Assembly: GCA_036873755.1 (NCBI GenBank)
Contig: JAVTVY010033653.1
Location: forward strand, 62,001-126,000
Direction: 5' to 3'
Length of the DNA: 64,000 nt
Origin: Hanleya hanleyi
Taxonomy: Eukaryota > Mollusca > Polyplacophora > Lepidopleurida > Hanleyidae
Positions 26,440 to 39,115 of the stretch are shown here, one piece after another (positions within the stretch are counted from its first letter, which is position 1; each line of letters begins with the position of its first letter). The notes under the pieces were generated by a model, which was not told the DNA's origin, searched no databases, and was given only the letters and a program-made list of their open reading frames with translations. Position numbers and translations under genes: made by a program.

Positions 26440-27241
26440 GCATATATCATGAAAATTAACCGCATAAAATAGATAGAAATAAGTGCCAAAATCGTGTGTT
26501 GAAAGATAGAAGAAAATCTTGAATCCAAAGTTTGGGTGGACTGAAAATCAAGTGTAAATTTTCTTTTTTTTATCTGTCAGATAGGTGAAATTTTAGCTGT
26601 TGTCGACAGTTTTGAGGGATATTAAGTTTATTGTTCTTTCTCAATTGATATGAATGCTCATTTATCTATACATGTCAGTTTTGTTTGATACCTTTGGTGA
26701 CTCTGGTTGATATATCCTTTTAGATTTACCCATTGTTGAATTTTATATAATCAGGATAATTGTTCATATTGTTCTTTTGTTCAAACGTTGTGGTATACAT
26801 ATATGCGATGTAACATTGCGTGAAGGCTACAGCTTAAAGTCACATGTCTGGGGCTTTGGGGCATGTCCTGTCACTTCATTCATGAACTATCTCTCAGCAG
26901 GACAGTTAACGTGCTTAGGTTTGTACTCTTCTCTACAGACAGTTGTTCCCAGGTTAGGTGTATGTGCATGTGTGGGTGGGTGGCTGGAGGGGAGCCAATA
27001 CAATATAGCCACTATCTGGAGGTGATCAGATAGGAGGGTACGAACCTATAGTCATCAATGAATGTGAGCTGGTGAACTGAATAGGCTAACAGGAATTAAT
27101 AACTACATTATACCTGAATAGACAGGCAAAAATACTGTTTGGATTTTGTCTCTCAATTTTACAAGCATGTTATTGAGAAATACAAAGCTGTAAATATATA
27201 TTTAGTAAATCTCTATTGATATCTTCTTTTCTTTTTAACAG
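26440..27241 (+). other. Intron or upstream flank of the + strand gene
   Basis: AT-rich sequence ends in the acceptor at 27240-27241. I see no exon here with consistent boundaries. Confidence 0.5.
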
Positions 27242-27255
27242 GTTAAAGTGCCATC
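27242..27255 (+). other. 5' UTR segment at the start of the giant exon
   Basis: A pyrimidine-rich acceptor (ttcttttctttttaacag) ends at 27241. Only 14 nt of leader precede the ATG in this exon, and they include an in-frame TAA. At least one upstream noncoding exon must therefore exist. I could not place it in the preceding 27 kb. Confidence 0.8.
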
Positions 27256-30200
27256 ATGGGGCAAAGCAGCTCACAACAGATTGTCGCTGGCAGTCCGTCA
27301 CCCACTGCTGAAGTGAAGCGGCCCGCTCCACCCAGACCTAGTAACCCACCCCAGCTCCAGGTGAAGCCCGTTCCGCGAGCGCCCAGTTACGCTGTGCCCG
27401 AGAACAAGGTCCTGCCTACTGAGCTGCCATCCAAACCTCTCAGATCTGTTTCGGCTGAACTCTCAAAATCCAATCCTGAATTTGAGCACCTTTTCGGTGA
27501 CAAGGAGAATTCCCCTGCTTTCAATGGTGGAATAACTCTAGAACAAAGTCACTTCACAGAACATGATTTGAAAGGAGAGAATTTCGGTAGTCAGTTAGGC
27601 CCGAAAAATACATCCTCCCAACTTGTACAATCAAATGGTGTGGCATCAGACAATGGATATGATGACTCCCAAGAGCTTGATCCTGCTCTGAATAGAGCTG
27701 CCTTGGCACACCGACGAACTATTTCCCTTGACCGAGTCCCAGTGAGGAGAGTTAATGGTCATCCTAGAAGGCCGGTGTCAGCAGTCAATTTAATGACCAG
27801 TGAACATACCATTTTCGAAGATCCGGAAGAAAGTATTCACAGTTCGAAGAGTTCTTTAGCGGATCAATTCAAAACTGGTTCATTACCTCAGAAAAGCTCT
27901 TTCCCCATGGACTATTCTTATGCTGTGACATATGCTCAGTTAGCAGGGCACAGAAGGAAAGAGATACAGAACAAACTTTCATCAGAGAAGGATATACTGC
28001 AAAAACAGCAGAGTTTGCCAGATATACTTGATAGTAACAATATGGATTCCAATGGGGATATGTTCTTGATGGACAGTTATAATGGGGAGATAGACCTTGA
28101 TAACTATGCACCAAAGAAAAAGAAATATCGTGCTCCCCCACCACCTTCAAAAATTCTGCAAGTGTCTCAGAGCTCCATTGTTCTGAATAACAATGCTCGT
28201 AACAAAAACAGTTTTGCTTCACAGGAGCACAAGAGGGGGTTGCCTCTGGAGGAACCCCCTGTCGATTATGATACTGGTGAGACACCTGCTTATTCAGTAC
28301 AAAATGGTACTGGTGTGAATATTCCAACAAAAACAATAGACAACATTAAATATATCCCAATTCCAGTGCACAGAGTTGAAACCAAAACTACTACGTTAAA
28401 GGTGGAGAAGGGAACAGAGACTCAACTTAGTGGGCTACAGGTCAATGGAAATAAGGATAGCCACCTTGTGTTCAAGTCCACCAGTCCAATCATCCTATTG
28501 AAGAACTCTGCTCCTGTTCAGGCCCGTACTGCTGCTCACAAACCTCCCACCTCATCACCCCCTACATCCCCCAAATCACCACCACCACCCGTCGCTCCCA
28601 AACCACTCAAGAGCCCCACAGAGGAGAAATTCATGTTCCCCACAATGACCACTAGGACAACCAATACAGATGTTGTTACTGTGAATGGACAGGTCATCCC
28701 AGAAGTTCCACTCAGTAACGGACTTCTCGACAAAGAGGTGGTTTCCTTAAGTATTGACTCCAACTCTGAAAGAGTTGCTGCAGCTGTCGTGGGCCCGCCC
28801 ACAGCCCCTGCAGTGCCTAAGGTTGTATCGATCATCCCGAGCAAACTGACCACAGACAGCAGCACAGTCTTGTCAAACAGCATGGTCATTACTGACCTGA
28901 CCAGTACACCTCGCTCTCTGGACCGGTCAATGTCCACATCATCAACTGACTCAGCCAAACCAGACTCACCTCTGTTGACACCAGTGGAGAGTAAAAGTCC
29001 AAAGATGAGCTCTCTTCTTCAAAATGACATTGTGGCTGCAGCTCAGGTCCGAGTGCTCAATTTGAAGAAGCCAGACACCCCTTCAACAAGGCCCAAGAGT
29101 TCAGAAGAGGTCTTCAAAGAGCAGCTTGCCAAGATCCACCAAGAGAGAGAAGAACGTCTCAAACAGAACACATCCATGGAGCAACACAACACATCCATGG
29201 AACATGACATATCCATGGAACAACACAGCAGTTCTAAGGAGAAAGAGCAGACATCGATGGAACAACAGAATATCTCAATGGAGGAAGCCATCATGATGCT
29301 TCCAGAAGAGGATGATACGGTGAAGAATCTTTCAGGCGAAGAGGTTTCACCAGACTCTGTGAAGAGCGGTGACAAGGACAATGACTCTGGAATCCAGGCA
29401 TGCTCACTGTCGGAGGATTGGACACCTGAGCAAGATCTCCTTGGGGAATCTGATGATGAGAAACGTTCCGCTCACACCAGTCGATCAAGTGCCTATTATG
29501 ATGCAGTGAAATCTCCCCCTGGTATCACCTCTGGTAAGACTGACCTACATGTCACCAGTTCTCAGGGGTCGATCAGTCAGGTGAAATCATCCAGGAAAAT
29601 TGAACTGGAGTTGGATGAGAAAAACAAATTCGGGAGTCTAAGGAGATTCAAACAAAATGTCCATAAAGGAGTGAAGAATGTGTTCAGCTCAGTCAGCAGC
29701 AAGTCATCGAACAAATCTAACAAATCTGAGAAGGCAGACAAGCGTGATAAGCATGCCAAACATGATAAACGCTTATCACTCACGGAAGGTGTTGTCACAA
29801 AATCAAAAACTCCGGAACGCCCCGTGTCTGCTGTGCCGGTCTTCAGAAAGCTGGATCCAGATAGTATAGAAACAAATGACTGGCCTGATGGTGAGCATGT
29901 TGAGAAGGCCAAAGTAAACGGTAAAGAGGAGTCGGTAGAAATGATGGAGCACAAGAAGGATGATCATACAATAGAGGAACCTCTCAGTGATGATTCAGAT
30001 ATCCAAGTGATGAGGAGAGCTGGAGTGGCCTACGTCAGTGGTCAAGGTCAGATTGTCCTTCTGCCCGACTTTGATACTGTCAAACCAGACCGGCGTCTGA
30101 ATGGAGATGATACCCATAGGGCGCCGAAACGATGGAAGAAATTGAAAAAGTTCTCCTACATGGCTACAACGAGAAAGAAGGACAAGGAAAGGATGGAAAA

Positions 30201-31388
30201 GCTGCTGCAGGAACAAGTGGCGGAACAGGAACGTCGTATAGAGGAGGAGAGACAGAAACAGTTAGAGATGGAGAGGGAGTTCAGGAAAGTCCGCCAGATT
30301 GACTCGCCAGACAAGGTCAAGTCAGTTAATGAAGAAAACCCACAGGACATTAAGAAGGACAAGTCACATAAGATAGCCTCTAACAGGAGTTCATTAAACT
30401 CTGCGTATCAGGACCAGGCTGCTGGAGCCATGCCAAGTCAACAGGTCCATATGAACGGTGTGTCCACTCAAGGGCAGATTAGTGTGAATGGCATACAAGC
30501 CCAGACTCCGATTACTTCACTGAGCATGCCAACACTTGTACCAGCAGCTGCCTTACTCAGTACGGCCACTCAACCCAACATTAACCCCACTCTACTGTCG
30601 ACACATCAGCCACTTAACCCTTGGCTACAGAACCCTCCTTTACAAACAATGGCTTATCCGACAACAATGGGGCTAGGAATGCCCAGTTATGGCACCATGC
30701 CATCTCAGTTACAGTCTCAGACTATTCCCTATGACTTGGCCAACTACATGCGCATGCTGGACATTAATGCACAAACAATACAGGGCATGCAGTTGAATGC
30801 AGCGGGAGGGATGAATGGTTACAATAACTGGAGCACTCAGTCACTAGATCGCAATGCCTCATCCGCTGGGGTCGTCCAGTACAACACTGGTACTCCATAC
30901 TACAGCCTGGCTAACACGATACCGGTCAACTCGGTACATATACCAGTACAGAGAGTGGACAGCTTGGACAATAGTGGACAGAAACGCTCGTTAAAACAGA
31001 CAATATATGTGAACCCGGGAGTCATTGACGACTCTTTGTTAAACCAAATGTACGCAGAGTATGATCATGGGAACAGGAGTTCTCAGTTCAGCTCGGAGGA
31101 TAAGAAGAAGAGATCTAACCCTCTGTACTTCTCCAGTGACGAGGAGGAGGAGTACGACATGAGGGACGTTCACTCGGGGCGTGTGCGCAGCAAAGGCGCT
31201 GTCGCCAGGATATCCGTCCCCGACAATCATTTCCTCCAGAATGGTAACAGCAGGCATTACCGTGACGATGACCTCCCCAGTCCACGCAGTATCACATCAA
31301 GTTCAGCAGATACCAGCACGCCACCCTCTTCAGCTAAGATATATGGTCCAGTTGGGTTTAAGTCGAATGGATCTTCCTATTTCGTGAG
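27256..31388 (+). CDS. Giant coding exon of a large disordered scaffold-like protein, family not recognised
   Basis: This single exon encodes residues 1-1377 plus two bases of codon 1378. The start is well supported: an acceptor (polypyrimidine tract then AG at 27240-27241) is followed by an in-frame TAA at 27244-27246 and then ATG in a strong context (A at -3, G at +4). Residues 1-6 (MGQSSS) fit an N-myristoylation signal. Other visible parts are a proline-rich start (about 22-45), a KKKKYRAPPPPSK stretch (about 287-299), a proline-rich block (about 428-455) with the SH3-ligand-like PVAPKP, five or six SME-type repeats (about 639-678), a basic segment starting GSLRRFKQNVHKG (about 793-842), a basic KRWKKLKKF stretch leading into a charged coiled coil (about 958-1013), and a Q/T/M/L-rich region (about 1050-1190). 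I see no enzyme domain, signal peptide or membrane segment. A membrane-linked cytoskeletal adaptor is an inference. The lysine-rich stretch before APPPP resembles motifs of actin regulators such as Cobl, but homology is unproven. Confidence 0.93.
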
Positions 31389-32023
31389 GTGAGTTTTATC
31401 AGGCTCTCCAGAGGAGAACTAATAACAGACAGATATTCATCACAAGTTACAGACCACATTGTAACAGAGATCAATCAGAAATGTAGAACCACTGTCATAG
31501 TGACATTCATGAACACTGTAGAACTTAGAAGATCAGAGGCCATTAGATCAGTTTTGAGTTCATGGTAGTTTCACACAGTCCTCATAAATTTTCTGTCTGT
31601 TCTATGGTTCTTTATTTATGGTTTAAAAATTGAAGTTACAGATCCTATGGAATCAATAACATTTCAAACCAATATGAATTGAGAGTTCAACCATGCAGGA
31701 TTGAATCCATCACTATATCCTGTATCAATGTAGGCTCTTGGATACATGTGTATTTGTTTCCTAATTGCTTGTTTGGGTAGCCCTGTTTTTACATGTACCT
31801 GTGCAGTTGTGGAGAAGGTACCGTACTGCTCTCGAAACAGAGATTAGAATCTGAAATAATCTTGTGGCCCATTGACTGAAGGGAATTCTACTCTCCATCT
31901 GCAAGGGAATTCTACACTCCATCTGCAAGGGGGATAACTTTTGATAGTGTGGTTACATGGTAGGGAGATAATTGTAGATAATATAGATTGTTTAACGATT
32001 GCTTTGTTGTGTACTTATAACAG
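31389..32023 (+). other. Terminal intron of the scaffold-like gene
   Basis: The intron starts GTGAGT and ends with a pyrimidine-poor acceptor, acttataacag. It holds a tandem duplication of about 26 bp near 31880-31930 (gggaattctac followed by tctccatctgca, twice). The retained-intron product would be only 19 residues shorter than the spliced one. Confidence 0.8.
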
Positions 32024-32084
32024 GAGTGGAAGCTTATCTGATCCCATGAACCTTGATGACAGTTACAGTAGTGCTGACAGATAG
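32024..32084 (+). CDS. Last coding exon of the scaffold-like gene (C-terminus)
   Basis: The upstream exon ends at 31388 in a strong donor (GAG then GTGAGT). The acceptor ending at 32023 (...acttataacag) restores the frame: AG from the first exon plus G here gives Arg1378. Nineteen codons follow (SGSLSDPMNLDDSYSSADR) before TAG at 32082-32084, giving 1,397 aa. The serine- and acid-rich tail matches the composition of the preceding C-terminus. If the intron is kept, translation stops right after the same arginine, because the donor contributes AGG TGA. Confidence 0.82.
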
Positions 32085-34720
32085 CTAACATCACCTGGCT
32101 CGTCGATCATCTTGACCTCATCGAGCCAGAGTACATCATTCAACCCCACCAGCGATGAGTTATAGGATTCAATGTTGCTTTCACCACCAGCGATGAGCAT
32201 CAGAAATGACATTCACTGCCATACAAAGTGCATTCTCCGTGAACAGAAATGTGTGACACTGTCACAACCATTCTGCTACGGATTGTACAATGTGTGTTTA
32301 TTCTCAAAAGTGCTAAAGGACATTACAGCTATATCCTAGTAAGTTTACACAAGTTCAGGGTAACTTTAACAAACATTACATGTGTTCAACTGTTCATTAC
32401 CCGTTCTGTTTCATCGATGCTTTCAGAAAGAATTAGAAAGATCAGTGGAGTATCAACGAGCTGAAGACTAGCTCTGACAGACTTGGCCTCACATTGTTAA
32501 ATCATCATACCACCGAAGGATCTGTTTCAATTTTTATCTTATGACCTGAGACTATGCAATATTTGTATGTCAAGGTTTTTTCCATGGTACATGTATAACA
32601 AAGAAATTCTCCTGTGCGTGAATTTTGTACATATTCTCTCATTTGAAGCAATAATTTACAGGAGATCTGTTCAATTTTCTGGAGTAGCCAAGGGGAGAGA
32701 ACTTTTGCCCCCAGGTCACAATCAAGGGGGATAACTGTACATATTTTATACACTTACTCAATATATATTTGCATACATATGTACAAAACCAGTTATACAA
32801 ATGTAACCAGGTTGAACAAGCAATTGTATATTATATACAAGGTAAGTTGGAATACCAGGGCCCACATGACATATTAAATATCTTTATATCAATTCATACT
32901 CAAAAAGAGATTATATATATTTTGTGATACTATTTATATCATAGATAACCATCATATGTATGTTAACAGTTATCTTTTTTATATATTATTGTGTAATGCA
33001 TGTAAAATTAATAACATAATGAATGCATTCAATAATGCATACAATGATCATTTTATTTGTGCATCTTGAGCCAGTAAATAGGTTTCTTCAACAATATGAT
33101 GGAATGAATTCATTCTACTAGTTCTTATGTCACTGTGTGTATATTGTCATCAGATGACATTTTATTGGCTTCCTTTTCTATCCATGCCATAGTGTTAATG
33201 AGAAATAGGAACCACAGTGCCAAAATTCCCAACTTTGATCGATTTTCCTCAACACTGGGCATCTACAACACAGGGCATCTACTTTCTCTCCTCTCCATGT
33301 AAAATCTGCTAAATTCAGACAGTTCAAATCAGAAATGGGGTGCTGAAAAGACATTCAGACAGCAGCATGACCCTGTGACTAAGATCCTGTTCCATGCATA
33401 GCCAGAACTGTAACAGACACATTCAAACTGATACCCTTCATATTGTGAACTGTGACAGTCACTGATGCTCCATATAATTATAGCAGTAATATACATTCAT
33501 GATTATACATGCATATCTTGCACAAATTGTACTGCTACATTTACTGATATCTGCATGCAATAATAGAAGGCTATGGTTAGTCAGTTATTGGCATTACTGT
33601 TATTACCTATGCATATCTTGCACAACATAACTCACCGTTTTACATTTACTATATATTTTATGTTTATTGAGCTTTCAGGATATATTTCAGGAATTAACTT
33701 ATGTTATGAATTCAATTATGCAATTTGATAAAATATTTTTTGGTTTCAAAGATCACAAAATTGATATTCACAACTGACCAATTTAGCTGATTTGTTAGCC
33801 GATTTATGCTAAATCATTGATATTGCATTTAATTATCCTGATATTATTCAACATGGTCAAGTTAAAAATTCCAGTCAACTTATTCATTTGATGATATTAG
33901 ATTCTGCTCAGGAAGCATTCATTGTCGCATATTGGCAATTTTATTACCGGTATTGTGGGTGCAGAACATATTAGCATTGTTTGCCTGCCTGTTACTGACC
34001 AGTAAAGAACTGGACAGCACTTATTATCTTATTTTAAAGTGTAAATTTGGGCTAGAGCATGTGTAATAGGTCTATTCAATAGAGACATCAATGTGTACTG
34101 TGCATGTACTCTTATTGTACCTAAGTTACCTGTGCATAGCAATGAATTCTTAATGTTGGAAAAACTTACCAGTTCAATATTGTTATGTTCACTTTACAAA
34201 TCTGTGGATTCAGGATCATTCCTCATTCTAGACTGGTAAAGACGTAATTTCACCATCCTGTAATGAGAAATGGTCCGACAACGGCAGCAGACTCGACCAA
34301 GAAAAAATAGGCACACATGATCAAATTTAATTTTCTTTGACAAATAGCAACCAAAATTATGGGAAATTGTTACAGACATGTACTATCTCCTGCTCATCAT
34401 GTATAATACAAGCTTGTGACAAAGCAGTTGGCTGCAACAATCTTCCATGAATTTGGTTGTATTCATCTAGGAAAACTTGTTCTGAAGTGTCTGGCCTAAG
34501 TGATGTGGTTCATGGTAGATTAGTGAATGCATATCCACTTTTATGACTATTTACTCAAACATAGCAGCATGAATATTATTCTGGTCCAAGGTTAATTATC
34601 GCCACATTATCTGTAATTATTACTATTCATGTATAAACCATGAGGATCAACAGTTATACAGCATATCATTACTCATTTGAGATGTTAATAAATCACCAAT
34701 AAATCATTCTCATAAAACAA
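32085..34720 (+). other. Probable long 3' UTR of the + strand gene
   Basis: No coding exon is visible here and the sequence is AT-rich and unique-looking. The first canonical AATAAA hexamers I found after the stop are a close pair at 34687-34692 and 34698-34703. An ATTAAA near 32875 is an alternative earlier site. The extent is inferred only. Confidence 0.3.
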
Positions 34721-35457
34721 TTTTTATGAATTTTGTGTTCATTTTAATATTTTCAAGATTTCTGTGCTAAGATTTTCCAGATTTTAGACTTGTGATATTG
34801 AACTTGGATATCAATCAGCCATATTGGATTACTCATGCTTAAAATGGATGCCAACCTTGAATATCTAAACTGTATAAGTCACTTCCTGCATGTATTAAAG
34901 TTTGAATATATGATCTGATAAGCAGGGCTTACAATGAAAGACAGATTGCACCAAATCTTTCTGTCCAGCAAAACAATAAATTATTCATTCACAAGTCATG
35001 ATTTTGCGGAGTTTAAATTTCCGGAAATTTAAGTCCCCTCCACAGATGTATACTGATTGGCTCACATTAAGGCACACAATGAGGCTCACATTGAGGCAAT
35101 TTATTCAGCTATGAGCTTGGAAATATTTACTTGGCCCTACACTGGGTGTCCCATTATATGATCACACCGCAGTAGGAATTCAGTCATAAACCTGGAGATG
35201 TTGAAGTGATATAAATTGCTTTGCCAGAATGTTGTACAACTATGAAGATGGTATAGACATATGTGTATGTTATGAAATCATTTAGTTTAATAATGTGGTG
35301 TCAAAACATATACAGAAAATATAGGAAACAGCAATATTAATTTGGGGTAAAATTCCAATATTTTAGATGCAAAACTGCCCACAATAACAGACAAAAGCCT
35401 TTAAAACCATGAACAAACATCGCTGAATCTGAGTATGCAGCCTCATTCTAATGTTGA
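34721..35457. other. Gene-free stretch
   Basis: No open frame, RNA gene or repeat boundary is recognised. The region is AT-rich. Confidence 0.4.
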
Positions 35458-36170
35458 TTAAAGAGGTAGTAGTGTGATTTTAATTGTTCGGGTAAACTGA
35501 ACAGCATGATCACTTGCAACATTTGCCAAAAGATTTTCAATTCGTGAAGTCCTGTATTTTTAAGGCTGCCGCTATGCGCGCAGCCGTATTGGATCAGCTT
35601 GGTCTCATGGGGGCCCAAATCGCTTTGTCCGCAAGATTGCGAAACAACAAAGCAGAGTTGAGACTTACCGTCACAGGGCCAAATGTGAAGAAGATATTGA
35701 ACTAGAAATTCGTAACAATTTGGGCTGTCTCAGATAAACAGAAGTCTGTCTTTGAAGCCCAAATTGTTCATCTAAAATTCTCAACCGGAAGTTCAAAATC
35801 CAAAATCCAAGAAGACAAACTGCGTGGAAACGTCTTTGCGCATACTGTAAAATGGGCTCTCGCGAGACTTTTACGAGAGCTGCTTTGAAGTGATCTCCCT
35901 TTATGTAATTAATCTGCTCGTTGAGGGCGCTGTGGTTAGCGAAAGGATTGAAAGGCAAAACTAATGGATAAATAAAAAACTGCACTAGATTGATTGGCAC
36001 TGGCCCATTCAGCCTGTATTTTCATCGACTGTTCATTCCTGGCAACATCATTTTGATAACTCAACCAGAACAAGCGGAGTGATCGTTTTATTGCGGAGAA
36101 TAAAAGCTGAATAATGTCACTGAGTGTTTTAATCGGAAGAAAATCGTGCTTGCCAACACGGGCAGCTAAC

Positions 36171-37108
36171 TATGGCAAGCCGTTTCAGTATTTAATCGGT
36201 TATTCCACATATGTTGAAAAGTTTTGCACATATGTACAAAAGAATTCCACATATGTGTAAAAAACAGTTTTTAGACATATGTGCAAAACTTTGACACATA
36301 TGTTGAAAAGTTTTACACATATGTGGAAAAGTTTTACATATATGTAAAATAAATTCACATATGTTGAAAACTTTTGTACATATGTGCAAAACTTTTCCAC
36401 ATATGTCAAATAAAGTGTTTTTCCACATATGTGCAAAAGTTTTGTACATATGTTAAAAAAAATGCCAGGAGAGTTAATGGAAAGGAAATGGACTGCTCCC
36501 TGTGGTATAATCTCTTGTGAATGTTTGTTATCTAACGATCATTTCAAAATGGCGCTGTCCCTTCGGGGTTTGTTTTTCGTCTCTCCGACTATGCGAGACA
36601 TGTGGAACTACAGTGAGGACACGGAGCTTATAATAATAATAATATATTATCTTAGATTCAAGGTCCATGCATGATCATCGTCCCAAAACGCACCTCTACT
36701 CCTGTAGCTAACGCAGATCGTACAAATAAGTTTTATACATATGTGTAAAAGTTTTAGACATATGTGTAAAAACCTTTTTTTCAACATATGTCGAAAACTT
36801 TTAGACGTGTAAAACTTTTAGACATGTGTAAAACTTTTAGACATATGTGTAAAAGTTTTAGACATATGTTGAAAAGTATTACACATATGTTAAATAAATT
36901 AACTATTCCACATATGTTGAAAACTTTTGCACATATGTCAAAAAGTTTTCAACATATGTATAAAACTTTTACACATATGTGGAATAAATTCGCACTTTTA
37001 GACATATGTTGAAAAGTTTTAGACATATGTGTAAAACTTTTTGACATATGTGCAAAAGTTTTCAACATATGTGGAATAATCGATTAAATACTGAAACGGC
37101 TTGCCATA
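36171..37108. mobile_element. CATATG-rich inverted-repeat element with 6-bp target duplication
   Basis: GCTAAC at 36165-36170 and 37109-37114 flanks a 938-bp segment. It starts TATGGCAAGCCGTTTCAGTA and ends with the exact complement, with near-identity continuing through 'tttaatcg' and 'ttattccacatatgttgaaaa'. Both arms consist of 'acatatgt' palindromes spaced about 20-30 bp apart by 'aaaagtttt' or 'aaactttt' (roughly 9-10 in the left arm and 13-14 in the right). The centre (36450-36720) is unrelated unique sequence. No transposase is visible. Confidence 0.75.
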
Positions 37109-37593
37109 GCTAACACATGAACATAAACGTTGCGTTGCTCGTGCCGATTTTGACTTGCTCCAGACACACAAACGTTGCACTCGCGAGTTGATCTAATAGT
37201 GAAAACAACAACAACAACAACTATTTTGCTTGATTATTTGTCACGACAATTCAACATTTTCATTTGGGAACTCAACTTATCTCTTGAAGAATTCAATATT
37301 TATCCACTATAACACAATTTTTTTGCGCGTGTTTGGCGCGCATTTTCCCATCGATAAAAAGCTCAATTGTTTGTGGCAAAACTCAATTTCAAAATTTCTA
37401 AAAAATTCAATTCTTCAAATTCAAGTTTTTAATCTGGGTTTACCTGGATGAAAAAGTGGCTAAAACCCCCCTGCTGTTATGATATTTAAGAAAATATCGT
37501 TCCAACAAATTTAATCTCATAATTGAACCTTTTGTTGACATGTTACACTGAACTCCCTAATAGTGGAACAGTCTGGTGAGAGAAATGAGCCCA

Positions 37594-37640
37594 CCGAGTC
37601 GACATCCATCTTAGCTTGCTAAGGGCATTGCAACACTGCC
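37594..37640. other. Perfect 10-bp stem-loop
   Basis: GCTAAGGGCA and TGCCCTTAGC pair around the 9-nt loop ttgcaacac. The role is unknown. An open frame of 191 codons begins just to the right (37665-38240 +), with no recognisable domain. Confidence 0.4.
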
Positions 37641-39115
37641 CTTAGCTTATCGCTATGATTCGGCATGTATTCCACACGCTGCCACCTATCAGCCGCAAAG
37701 GACATATTTCTGGAGGGACATAATCCTGTTCGAAAGTTGTTCCTGAAGCATCAAGTCACATGCCCTCCGCATTTTAACGAGCCAAAGAAATTATCTGTAT
37801 TTAAATATTTTGAACTGGGCATCTCAGAAATTTCAGTCTCACTTGAGTGCAGAGGTGCAAGACCGGGGGATTCTATGCGAGACAAAAACGAAGTTGTGCG
37901 AATCAGCTATTTTAGTTCTCACTCTAATGGAGCATGCTTCTTTGTTTTTCTTAAGAAAAATCGTATTACAAACGACCTTACCTATTTCAAAAAAATAAAA
38001 TCGGCGACAGTTCACACGAAAATGATATGCTTTTTATTTTGTGATAGGGGTTATTTCGAGGCCCACCAAGGGATCATTTCAGTCGATGGCTTTCTGGAGG
38101 TGTGTCTTCGTTTTATGAATGTGATTGCGCCGTTGTCGGATCTCATGGGACCAATCAGATGTGACCAATTGGGAAATGCCCTAATATACTCAGATATCAC
38201 CCATTACTTCATGGCTATGAGCAGATGTTTCTTCGTATGATCGTGCCATGCGTTAGGATGATGATCAACATCATGAAGTGAGGACATTGATCTTGGCAAT
38301 GCAGAGCTAGAGGAAGGAGATAAATCTGTCAATGTCATCAACGTCTCACGATCGAGAGACGTGTTCAAATTTTACAATGCCTGAAAAAATGGAGAAACTA
38401 GTTGGAATACATGACAGTATGGTGATAAAAAAAATTTCAGTAGGGGTGACAAGCTGAAGTACCAGGAAGACAAGTAAAAAAAATAGTTACTTCTGGACGG
38501 TAACTTTCAAAAACCTGAATGGATTCTTTGCAAATTTGGTATGTGGATAACTTGCCACAGGATATCACTCGAGATTGCTTTCCATGCTGGGTACCGAATG
38601 TTAAGGTTCCAAACCAAATCAGTAGTACTAACGTCGGGGGACATCAGATGCTCTGGTTTTCATTAAAATTTTCTCAGAAGCATCAAATTAATTAATGGAA
38701 TAAATCATTAAATTATTGTACTTCGTACATTTCATCCTGTTATGACTGTCAAAGATAACTAAAGCATTACACATAACACAACCTATACACATGATCAAAT
38801 TTTGGGAAATAGGAAAAACTATGTATTTCTAAAGATCACAGTCAAACATCAAAATCATATAATCACACAGATAACGGCAGCCTTTCGAAGTCCACGAGTT
38901 CTAGTTCTCTATGGACCAGTATTGTCAGATACTTTAATTCGGTCCAGTGAACATTAAAATGGGAAATGACTTGAGATGAGGTCGGATAACATGACCAGAT
39001 GTCCATGACGTCACGTTTGAAGCCGTCATAGTGTAATAAAATATCTAAGATCGAGTAGGACATTGCAAAGCATCATGCCCGGAATGCCAATGCATGTTTT
39101 GTGATGTCATCTTTT

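Noticed and set aside
25985..26452. 155-codon (+) and 135-codon (-) frames with 14-residue repeats
   Set aside because: Both come from the identical 42-bp units. Openness on both strands is expected from the unit length.
27869..28336. Long - strand frames opposite the giant exon (also 28536-28958, 29577-29954)
   Set aside because: They are antisense shadows of a well-supported + strand coding exon.
37665..38240. 191-codon open frame on the + strand
   Set aside because: No recognisable domain, no transposase motif and no repeat support. It lies in a mobile-element cluster. It could be a relic, but I cannot support a gene.
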